A stretch of 13,698 nucleotides of DNA from the NCBI GenBank assembly GCA_038322995.1, contig JBBQGM010000106.1, positions 1 to 13,698 on the forward strand, in the 5' to 3' direction. A program made the position numbers and the translations under genes. Each line of letters begins with the position of its first letter. Within the stretch, counting starts at the first letter, position 1. The DNA is from QHXQ01 sp038322995 (GTDB lineage Bacteria; Acidobacteriota; Blastocatellia; Pyrinomonadales; Pyrinomonadaceae). Positions 7,103-13,347 of this stretch are shown here, one piece after another. The notes under the pieces are model-generated. The model was given only the letters and a program-made list of their open reading frames with translations, did not search any database and was not told where the DNA came from.

Positions 7103-7157
7103 TTGATTCATTTGATCGTTGAATCATTGGATCAATGAACCGGTAAATCAATCAATG
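7102..7157. repeat. Period-8 degenerate tandem repeat between nadE and hyuB
   Basis: Seven contiguous 8-nt units fill the spacer: ATTGATTC, ATTTGATC, GTTGAATC, ATTGGATC, AATGAACC, GGTAAATC, AATCAATG. The consensus is close to RTTGAATC, decaying towards the hyuB side. The words are partly self-complementary, so alternative hairpins can form: TCATTGAT (7100-7107) with ATCAATGA (7131-7138), or TGATTCA (7104-7110) with TGAATCA (7120-7126). The array ends 3 bp from the hyuB stop and abuts the nadE -10. It is AT-rich compared with its surroundings. Confidence 0.8.
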
Positions 7158-7159
7158 CT

Positions 7160-8788
7160 TCAGGTTTGTTTTCCGTGCCCGCCGCCGCCCGGCGTCTCGA
7201 TGCGGATGCGGTCGCCGGCCGCCATTGACCAAGAGCCTTTGGCCGCGACGGGTTCAACGCGCCCGTCGCGGCGCACGATTACGTCTTGGCCGGGCCGGCC
7301 ATCGTCGCCACCGGCGAGACCGTAAGGCGCGCGCTTGCGTCTGTCCGCGAGCAAAGACATACGCGCGGGCACGAGCGTCTCGATCTCGCGCACGACGCCA
7401 TCGCCGCCGCGTGTGTGGCCCGCGCCACCTGAACCCGTGCGCAACGCATACGCGCGCACGCGCAACGGGTAAGCGTACTCCAACGCTTCGACCGGCGTGT
7501 TCAAGCTGTTCGTCATGTGCGTATGCACGCCGCTCAGGCCGTCGAAGTTTGGGCGCGCGCCCATGCCGCCCGCGACCGTCTCGTAATAAGCAAACTCGCT
7601 CCGGTTGCGCGCGTCCGTGCCGCCGATGGTCAGATTGTTCATCGTGCCCTGACTCGCCGCCGGAATTTTTTCTGGTAACGCTTGTGCCAAAGCTTTGAAC
7701 AACACGTCCACGAGCCGTTGCGACGTTTCGACGTTGCCACCGGCCACAGACGCGGGTGGCAGGGCGTTCGTCACCGTCCCGCGCGGCGCGATGACCGTGA
7801 GCGGCTCCAGCAGGCCCGCGCTCGCGGGCACTTCATCCGCGCCAAGCAGACAGCGAAACACGTAAGCCACGGCCGACACCGTGATGGCTTCGACCGCATT
7901 CAACGGCCCCACCACCTGCGCCGCGCTGCCTGTGAAGTCAACGGTCGCGCGCTCGCCTTTGACGCGCACGCGCACGCGCAGCACGACCGGCGCAGCCTGC
8001 ACGCCGTCATCGTCTAACTCGTCCACTGCTTCGTACACACCGTCCGGCATCGCCGCAATGGCGGCCCGCATCAACCGCGCCGAGTAAGCAATCAAATGGC
8101 TGGCATACGCGCGGGCTTCATGTGCGCCCGTGCGCGCGACGATCTCAAGCAGTCGCCCCGCGCCGGTCTGCAACGAGCCGGTCTGCGCCGCAAAGTCCGC
8201 GCGCCGTTCTTCGTGGCCGCGCACGTTCGCCAATAGCAACCGCAGCACGTCGTCAACCACATGCCCGCCGCGCACCAACTTCACCGGCGGGATGCGCAAG
8301 CCTTCGCCGTACACGTCCGTCGCCACGCCCATCGAGCCGGGCGACGCGCCACCGATGTCCGCGTGATGCGCGCGATTGGCCACATAAAAGAGCGGCGCGG
8401 GTGTGTTGGTCGCCCGTCGGGCTTTGGCTTTGCGCCGGTGCGCCTGTACCTGCGCAAAGACGCCCATGACAAGTGTCACGTCGGGCAGGTGCGTGCCGCC
8501 GGCAAACGGATCGTTGAGCGCGACCACATCGCCGGGCGCGAGTTGGGTTGCATCAAGCGCGGCCCGGACGGCCATCGGCATCGAGCCGAGATGCACGGGC
8601 ATGTGATCGCCCTGCGCGATGACTTGGCCCTTTGCATCGAATACGGCGCACGAATAATCGCGCCGCTCTTTGATGTTCGGCGAAAAGGCCGTGCGTCTGA
8701 GCGCGACGCCCATCTCCTCCGCGACCGACGTGTAGAGCGCGCGATAGATTTCCAGCGTGACCGGATCGAAGCGTGATTGTCGTGTCAT
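7160..8788 (-). CDS. Hydantoinase B / 5-oxoprolinase-type subunit (HyuB family)
   Basis: The 542-residue protein has the features of the hydantoinase_B family. It begins DPVTLEIYRALYTSVAEEMG, has NDPFAGGTHLPD at 92-103, and contains ASVAGGNVETSQRLVDVLF and SQGTMNNLTIGG. It ends with the typical glycine-rich TPGGGGHG. With HyuA it should form an ATP-dependent enzyme opening a cyclic amide (5-oxoproline, N-methylhydantoin or similar), or a related carboxylase; sequence alone does not decide the substrate. Its ATG overlaps the hyuA stop by 4 bp (ATGA), so translation is coupled, and the spacer has no strong ribosome site of its own. Its stop lies next to the period-8 repeat. Confidence 0.92.
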   Translation of the reverse strand: MTRQSRFDPVTLEIYRALYTSVAEEMGVALRRTAFSPNIKERRDYSCAVFDAKGQVIAQGDHMPVHLGSMPMAVRAALDATQLAPGDVVALNDPFAGGTHLPDVTLVMGVFAQVQAHRRKAKARRATNTPAPLFYVANRAHHADIGGASPGSMGVATDVYGEGLRIPPVKLVRGGHVVDDVLRLLLANVRGHEERRADFAAQTGSLQTGAGRLLEIVARTGAHEARAYASHLIAYSARLMRAAIAAMPDGVYEAVDELDDDGVQAAPVVLRVRVRVKGERATVDFTGSAAQVVGPLNAVEAITVSAVAYVFRCLLGADEVPASAGLLEPLTVIAPRGTVTNALPPASVAGGNVETSQRLVDVLFKALAQALPEKIPAASQGTMNNLTIGGTDARNRSEFAYYETVAGGMGARPNFDGLSGVHTHMTNSLNTPVEALEYAYPLRVRAYALRTGSGGAGHTRGGDGVVREIETLVPARMSLLADRRKRAPYGLAGGDDGRPGQDVIVRRDGRVEPVAAKGSWSMAAGDRIRIETPGGGGHGKQT

Positions 8789-10815
8789 AACTCGATAATT
8801 AAATTTCCGTGCGCGTCAATCATCGTCCGCGCGCCCGCCGGCACGAGTGTGGTGGACGAATACTCCGTCACAACGCACGGCGACTTGAGCCGCGCGCCCG
8901 GCGCAAGTTCTTCGCGCACGTAGACGGCGACGCGCGCCGCTTTGGTTGTGAAATAGACGGGCGCGAAACGTTGCGGCGCAGGCGTGGCGTGGGCAGCTTG
9001 CACGGCCAAAGGCTCGCGCTGCATCTTTGCCACCAACCCGGTCGAACGCACACGCGCGCTCACGATCTCGACGGCATTCTCCGTTTGCGCATAACCGTAC
9101 CGCGCCGCGTGCGCGCGATGAAAGGCGCTGGCGAGCGAGCCGCGTCCACGCCATTTGATCTCAAGCTCGAATGATTGGCCTTGATAACGCGCCGCCACGC
9201 TGCGCTCGTGGCGCTGCTTATTGTCCGGGAACCCTTCGCGCTTGAGCGCCGCCCGCGCCGTCTGCTCAAGTGCGCGGAATATTCGTTCGAGCAGCGCGTT
9301 ATTCGCCGCCGTCGCCGCGAACATGACGGTGCGGCTCGTGTCCTTAATCACATCGGATGAGAGCGCGCCGAGCGCGGACAATGCGCCGGGCCGACGCGGC
9401 ACGATGACGCGCGGGATGCGTAAACTTTGCGCGAGCGCGCACGCATGCAAGCCGCCCGCGCCGCCGAACGAGACGAGCGCGCAGCCGCGTGGATCGTGCC
9501 CGCGCTCAACCGACACGACGCGCAACGCCCGTTCCATCCCCGCGTTCACCACGCGCACGACGCCGAGTGCCGCCTCAATCGCGCGCACGCGCCGGCCGCT
9601 GGCTTCAGTCATCTGTTGCGCAAGTGCGGCGAGCGCTGCCTGCGCGCGTGCTTCATCGAGTTTGAAATCGCCGCCTAATAATTCCCCGCCGCCGAAGCGG
9701 CCGAGCACGAGGTTCGCATCTGTGACCGTCGGCCATGTGCCGCGCCCGTAACACGCGGGGCCGGGTTGCGCGCCCGCCGATTCCGGCCCCGTGCGCAGAC
9801 TGCCGCCCGCGTCCACGCGCGCGATTGAGCCGCCGCCCGCGCCGACCGTGTGAATGTCGAGCACCGGCACGGCGACGGGCAGGGCGGCGACCGTCGCCTC
9901 GTTCGTCGTTTTGATCTCGCCCCCGGCGCACAACGCGACATCGGTCGAAGTGCCGCCCATGTCAAACGTGACGATGTCGGCCACGCCCGCCGCCCGCGCC
10001 GCATTGAGCGCGCCGACCACGCCGCCCGCCGGCCCCGACAGAATCGTCCGCACCGGTTCGCGTGCCGCTGCTGCCGACGAGATGCTGCCGCCCGACGATT
10101 GCATCACGCGCAGACGCGGCACATGTGTGCTGAGACGTGCGAGATACGCGCCCATCAACGGTTGCAGGTAAGCGTTGATCGCGACGGTCGAGGTGCGTTC
10201 GTACTCGCGATACTCCGGCAGAATCTCGTGCGAGACGGAGAGCGGCACACCGAGCGGCGCGAGCGCGCGGGCGATGCGTTGCTCGTGCGCGGGATGGGTG
10301 AACGAGAAGAGCAACGAGATGGCGATTGACTCGACGCGCGCCTGTTTGAGTTTTGCGACTAATGCGGCAAGTGCGTCGTCGGTCAATGCTTCAAGCACTT
10401 CACCGTTTGCGCCGACGCGCTCGTTGATGCCGAAGCGCAACGCGCGGGTGATGAGCGGCGCGGGCCGTTCGGCGTTCAAGTTATAAAGCGCGGGTCGTGC
10501 CTGCCGGCCGATGGCCAGCACGTCCTCGAAGCCAGCGGTCGTGACGAGCGCCGCGCGTGCGCCGCGTCGTTCAAGGAGCGCGTTTGTGCCCACAGTCGTG
10601 CCATGCACAACTTCGAGCGTGGCGAGTTGATCAGCCACCTCACCGGCGATCCGTTCCAAGCCCGCGATAATCGCGCGCGATGGATCGGCGGGCGTGGAGG
10701 CAAGCTTGAAGAGCTGCACGCGGCCCTTGTGCGCGTACACAAAATCCGTGAACGTCCCGCCCGTATCCACGCCGACGCGCACGCGCCGCCGTCCTGTCTT
10801 CGTTTTGTCGGCCAC
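8785..10815 (-). CDS. Hydantoinase A / 5-oxoprolinase-type ATP-binding subunit (HyuA family)
   Basis: The 676-residue partner of HyuB belongs to the hydantoinase_A family with the ASKHA (actin/sugar kinase) fold. The N-terminal phosphate loop GVDTGGTFTDFV starts at G15. VVHGTTVGTNALLERRGA follows, then DMGGTSTDVAL (285-295) with HTVGAGGGSIARVD, and FGGAGGLHACALA (450-462). It should bind ATP and activate the cyclic-amide substrate by phosphorylation before hydrolysis in HyuB. The start is a GTG at 10815, ten residues before the conserved strand, without a Shine-Dalgarno; a -10-like TAGATA ends 7 bp upstream. It is divergent from the MerR/TipA-like gene across 158 bp, which allows but does not prove regulation by that protein. 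Confidence 0.93.
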   Translation of the reverse strand: MADKTKTGRRRVRVGVDTGGTFTDFVYAHKGRVQLFKLASTPADPSRAIIAGLERIAGEVADQLATLEVVHGTTVGTNALLERRGARAALVTTAGFEDVLAIGRQARPALYNLNAERPAPLITRALRFGINERVGANGEVLEALTDDALAALVAKLKQARVESIAISLLFSFTHPAHEQRIARALAPLGVPLSVSHEILPEYREYERTSTVAINAYLQPLMGAYLARLSTHVPRLRVMQSSGGSISSAAAAREPVRTILSGPAGGVVGALNAARAAGVADIVTFDMGGTSTDVALCAGGEIKTTNEATVAALPVAVPVLDIHTVGAGGGSIARVDAGGSLRTGPESAGAQPGPACYGRGTWPTVTDANLVLGRFGGGELLGGDFKLDEARAQAALAALAQQMTEASGRRVRAIEAALGVVRVVNAGMERALRVVSVERGHDPRGCALVSFGGAGGLHACALAQSLRIPRVIVPRRPGALSALGALSSDVIKDTSRTVMFAATAANNALLERIFRALEQTARAALKREGFPDNKQRHERSVAARYQGQSFELEIKWRGRGSLASAFHRAHAARYGYAQTENAVEIVSARVRSTGLVAKMQREPLAVQAAHATPAPQRFAPVYFTTKAARVAVYVREELAPGARLKSPCVVTEYSSTTLVPAGARTMIDAHGNLIIEL

Positions 10816-10822
10816 GTTTGCT

Positions 10823-10831
10823 TATCTAACA
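10823..10831 (-). promoter_or_regulatory. Tentative -10 region of hyuAB
   Basis: The minus strand reads TGTTAGATA, a TGn-TAGATA arrangement like the nadE extended -10 but with a poorer hexamer (three of six). TTGCGC (10850-10845) lies 16 bp upstream as a possible -35. Only seven bases separate the element from the GTG start, so a leaderless message is possible. Confidence 0.3.
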
Positions 10832-10903
10832 GTTTGTCGTCAGTGCGCAAGCGCAAAAGCCCGACGTTGAGCGCGCGTGCTAAAGTTTTTTCCACACCGC
10901 CCG

Positions 10904-10953
10904 ACTTTTTTGCAAAAAGTGCTTGCGTCTGACGCTACGTCAGGCTCTAGGAT
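10904..10953 (+). promoter_or_regulatory. MerR-type promoter and dyad operator of the TipA-like regulator
   Basis: The -35 TTGCGT (10923-10928) and -10 TAGGAT (10948-10953) are 19 bp apart, the over-long spacing diagnostic of promoters that MerR-family activators untwist. Centred in the spacer is a perfect dyad, CTGACG-CTA-CGTCAG (10929-10943). Directly upstream of the -35 is an A/T-tract palindrome (ACTTTTT-TGC-AAAAAGT, 10904-10920), where an UP element would lie. The predicted start near 10960 leaves a 14-nt leader that includes the GGGGAG ribosome site. Binding here would make the gene autoregulated. Confidence 0.82.
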
Positions 10954-10973
10954 TGCGTTTGTGAGGGGAGACC

Positions 10974-11750
10974 ATGAACTTGCAGGACACGACCGAACGA
11001 TTGTTTCAAGCGCAGGAGTTCGCCGCGCAAGCGGGCGTCACCGTCCGCACCTTGCACCACTACGACCGCTTGGGCTTGCTCAAGCCGGCGCGGCGCACGG
11101 CCGCTGGTTATCGCCTATATGGCGCACGCGACTTCGCCCGCTTGCAGCAGATCGTGACGTTGAAGTTCATCGGCCTGCCCCTGAAGCAGATCAAAGAACT
11201 ACTCGCCGGGCGCGAGTACGATCTCGGCACAACGCTCAGGCTGCAACGCTGGCTCCTCGCGGAGCAGCGGCGACGGCTCGACCTGGCGCTCGCCGCTATC
11301 GACCGCGCCGAACAACTCACAGCCGCGCACGCGGGCGTGCCCGACTGGGAAACATTCAAACAGATCGTGGAGGTGATAACGATGAGCGATACGGACTGGA
11401 CAAAGAAATACTATTCGCCCGAAGCGCAACAAAAGATCGCCGAGCGCCAACAGACGATCCCGCGCGAAGTGATCGAACAGGGACAACGCGACTGGGCCGC
11501 GCTGATCAAAGAGTGCGAAGCGGCCGTGGCTGCCGGCGTTGACCCGGCCAGTGAACAGGCGCAGACGCTCGCAACCCGTTGGACGGAACTGATCAAAGGC
11601 TTCACGGGCGGCGACCCGGCCATTCAGCAGGGGTTAAATAAGATGTACGCCGACAAAGCCAACTGGCCGGCCACGATGCCACGCTTCTTCAGCGATGAAG
11701 TGCAGGCGTTCATCATGCAGGCGCTGGCCGCGCGCAAGCCACAGGCGTGA
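10974..11750 (+). CDS. MerR-family regulator with TipAS ligand-binding domain (TipAL-like)
   Basis: This 258-residue protein has a MerR winged helix-turn-helix at about 10-78 (VRTLHHYDRLGLLKPARRTAAGYRLYG), a dimerisation coiled coil at about 85-118, and a TipAS-type all-alpha ligand domain from about 137. That domain includes YSPEAQQKIAERQQ and WTELIKGFTGGDPAIQQGLNKMY. TipAL-type proteins activate promoters with 19-bp spacers when the C-terminal domain binds peptide-like or amphipathic drugs. In Streptomyces TipAL a cysteine traps thiostrepton covalently. The only Cys here is C181, and I cannot confirm it is equivalent, so ligand and mode of binding are open. GAGGGGAG precedes ATG 10974. An internal perfect Shine-Dalgarno before M137 suggests a second, shorter product. 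Confidence 0.92.
   Translation: MNLQDTTERLFQAQEFAAQAGVTVRTLHHYDRLGLLKPARRTAAGYRLYGARDFARLQQIVTLKFIGLPLKQIKELLAGREYDLGTTLRLQRWLLAEQRRRLDLALAAIDRAEQLTAAHAGVPDWETFKQIVEVITMSDTDWTKKYYSPEAQQKIAERQQTIPREVIEQGQRDWAALIKECEAAVAAGVDPASEQAQTLATRWTELIKGFTGGDPAIQQGLNKMYADKANWPATMPRFFSDEVQAFIMQALAARKPQA
11369..11384 (+). promoter_or_regulatory. Internal Shine-Dalgarno and start codon within the TipA-like gene
   Basis: GGAGGTGAT (11369-11377) is fully complementary to the anti-Shine-Dalgarno end of 16S rRNA. It sits 8 nt before an in-frame ATG at 11382. The codons encoding it (GTG GAG GTG ATA) use ATA for isoleucine, although ATC/ATT dominate elsewhere in this gene, which hints that the nucleotide sequence itself is kept. 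Confidence 0.75.
11382..11750 (+). CDS. TipAS-like stand-alone ligand-binding protein from an internal start
   Basis: Translation from M137 of the MerR/TipA-like gene would give a 122-residue protein, MSDTDWTKKYYSPEAQQ..., which is exactly the ligand-binding domain without the DNA-binding half or the coiled coil. In Streptomyces lividans tipA the same mRNA yields full-length TipAL and, from an in-frame internal start, an excess of TipAS that sequesters the drug. The site here falls at the same domain boundary and has a better ribosome site than the upstream start. That two products are made is an inference from sequence. Confidence 0.6.
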   Translation: MSDTDWTKKYYSPEAQQKIAERQQTIPREVIEQGQRDWAALIKECEAAVAAGVDPASEQAQTLATRWTELIKGFTGGDPAIQQGLNKMYADKANWPATMPRFFSDEVQAFIMQALAARKPQA

Positions 11751-11772
11751 GTTTGAGGCTTAACTGCGGAAC

Positions 11773-11885
11773 AACCAAGCGCAAAGAGCGCGCAGGCGAG
11801 AGCGCAGAGAATGCAAAGGTTAAATCTCAAATTTGAGATCGATTCTTTGCGTCCTTTGCGGCCCGACTTCGCGCTCTTTGTGGTT
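11773..11885. repeat. Imperfect inverted repeat of GCAAAG-type words between convergent genes
   Basis: Two arms of about 50 nt (11773-11823 and 11840-11885) are imperfect reverse complements. They are built from recurring CGCAAAG / GCAAAGAG / GCGCAGAG words spaced about 10 nt apart. They meet at a perfect 16-bp palindrome, ATCTCAAATTTGAGAT (11824-11839). The element fills the gap between the MerR stop (11750) and the Gfo/Idh stop (11900), so it is placed like a shared terminator, but no T-run follows either arm. Confidence 0.8.
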
Positions 11886-11899
11886 AAACTCCCTTTCCG

Positions 11900-12991
11900 T
11901 TATTCCACAATCACCCAACAACCGGTCTCATGCGCCCGACGTGCGGCGTCGAGGACGAGTTGGATTTGATGTCCGTCGTCGAAGGTCGCGGCGTGCGGGA
12001 CGGTGTTGTGCCCGGCCCGCAAGGCATTGACGATCTCGTGGGCGAAAACGGCGAAGCCGCGTGTCCAACTGCGGTCGCGCAAGTGCGACAGGTGCGGCGT
12101 TGGTGGGGCTTCGATGCGCTGCCACGCGCCTGTACCCAGTTCTGCCCCATAGAGTTCTTCCGGTTCAGCGATCATGAGTGCGCCGCGCTCACCGAAAAAT
12201 TCGATGCTGTGTTCGGGGCGGCCCGCCTCGATCATCGAGAGCGCGACGCTGCCAGTCGTGCCGGTCGTCAATTCACTGTCAGCGAAACGCAGCAGCAAAT
12301 TGACTTCATCGTCGGTCGTGACCCGACGTGGTTCACCTGTCTGCTCGTCGGGGCGTGCGCCGATGTGCGTCGCCAGTTGTGCGCAGACGGCCGCGACTTC
12401 CGCGCCGAGCAGCCAGCGACATGAATCAATCGCGTGCGAGCCGATTGCGCCGAGCAAGCCGCCGCCCGCCGCCGCATCCGACCACCAATCCCACGCGCGC
12501 GTGGCGTCAGCGCGGGCGTCGGCGCGGAAGGTGCAGCGCACGTGGCGCACGCGTCCGATCTCGCCAGCGCGTAAGCGCGCCTGTAACTGTTGCCGCCCGG
12601 CGAGAAACCGCAACTCGTGATCGACGAGCGCGCACGCCTGCAACTCGCGCGCCCGCCCGCGCATCGCGTCCGTCTCCGCCGCATTCATCGCCATCGGCTT
12701 TTCGCACAGCACGGCCTTGCCCGTATCAAGCGCGGCGAGCGTCATCTCTTTGTGCGTGACGGGCGGTGTGACGATGCAGACGAGATCAACGTCGGCGCGT
12801 TCGACCACCCCGCGCCAGTCATCCGCGACGAAGGGAATATCAAACTCGCGCGCCACGCGCTCCGCATTCGCACGCTGCCCGCTGGCAATGGCCACGACGC
12901 GCGCATCGCGGCAGGCCGCGAAGGCGGGCAACTGCGTCGTGCGCGCGAAGCCCGTGCCGATAATGCCAATGCCGATGGCCTTTTCCGTCAT
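11900..12991 (-). CDS. Gfo/Idh/MocA-family NAD(P)-dependent oxidoreductase
   Basis: The 363-residue protein opens with a Rossmann strand-loop, IGIGIIGTGFAR (6-17), and carries the family catalytic block LCEKPMAMN with K98. A later GAIGSHAIDSCRWLLG matches the usual substrate-side His/Asp motif, and the C-terminal half is the GFO_IDH_MocA beta-sheet domain. Members oxidise or reduce sugars, inositols and related polyols; the substrate here cannot be named. An upstream TTG at 13006 would add five residues, but I choose the ATG at 12991 because GAGGG lies 8 nt before it and would overlap the TTG start. The gene has its own promoter at 13030-13059 and converges with the TipA-like gene across an inverted repeat. 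Confidence 0.92.
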   Translation of the reverse strand: MTEKAIGIGIIGTGFARTTQLPAFAACRDARVVAIASGQRANAERVAREFDIPFVADDWRGVVERADVDLVCIVTPPVTHKEMTLAALDTGKAVLCEKPMAMNAAETDAMRGRARELQACALVDHELRFLAGRQQLQARLRAGEIGRVRHVRCTFRADARADATRAWDWWSDAAAGGGLLGAIGSHAIDSCRWLLGAEVAAVCAQLATHIGARPDEQTGEPRRVTTDDEVNLLLRFADSELTTGTTGSVALSMIEAGRPEHSIEFFGERGALMIAEPEELYGAELGTGAWQRIEAPPTPHLSHLRDRSWTRGFAVFAHEIVNALRAGHNTVPHAATFDDGHQIQLVLDAARRAHETGCWVIVE

Positions 12992-13029
12992 GATGTGTGC
13001 CCTCAAAGTTCTTTAGTCTCGTTGTGGGC

Positions 13030-13059
13030 ATCGTAGGTGCGGCCATTGCGCACTGTCAA
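13030..13059 (-). promoter_or_regulatory. Promoter of the Gfo/Idh/MocA gene with a dyad in its spacer
   Basis: On the minus strand a consensus -35 TTGACA (13059-13054) and TACGAT (13035-13030) are 18 bp apart. The spacer contains an inverted repeat GTGCG-N7-CGCAC (13037-13053), placed where a repressor would block polymerase. The predicted leader to ATG 12991 is about 32 nt. Confidence 0.65.
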
Positions 13060-13110
13060 CGAAGCCCGGCCCGCATGGCTTTAACTTGGGCCCCCGGCAA
13101 CAGCGAAGCC

Positions 13111-13189
13111 CTGAACCATGAAGCCACACGAAGCGACACAAACTTCGGGGCGCTTGTTTCGTGTTCGTTCGTGTGGCTGCGTGGATCAG
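13111..13189. repeat. Imperfect inverted repeat of CACACGAAGC-type words
   Basis: Arms 13111-13143 and 13156-13189 are imperfect reverse complements across a 12-nt centre. They share an exact 11-nt core, AGCCACACGAA, and matching CTGA ends. Within each arm the words CATGAAGC, CACACGAAGC and GACACAAAC repeat at about 9-10 nt. It lies between the divergent Gfo/Idh and korA promoters and overlaps neither. Confidence 0.78.
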
Positions 13190-13237
13190 TTTTCATCTGG
13201 TTAAGCATGAGCACGGCCAGCGCGCGGGCGTGTTAGC

Positions 13238-13266
13238 TTGAGACCACAGCGCGGCTGGTCTAGAAT
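13238..13266 (+). promoter_or_regulatory. Promoter of the korA-like gene
   Basis: TTGAGA (13238-13243) and TAGAAT (13261-13266) are separated by exactly 17 bp; both hexamers match consensus at five of six positions. The predicted start near 13273 gives a leader of about 75 nt to the ATG at 13348. Confidence 0.68.
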
Positions 13267-13347
13267 GAGCGCGAGAGACAGCGCCGAAAGTTTTTCCCGC
13301 CGCACGTTGTTGCGAGATCAATCCGGAAGGAATCATAACGAGCCGTC

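Noticed and set aside
7102..7157. Possible CRISPR array or microsatellite
   Set aside because: The 8-nt units are contiguous without spacers, and no cas genes are present, so it is not CRISPR. It is too degenerate for a plain microsatellite, so I list it as a degenerate tandem repeat.
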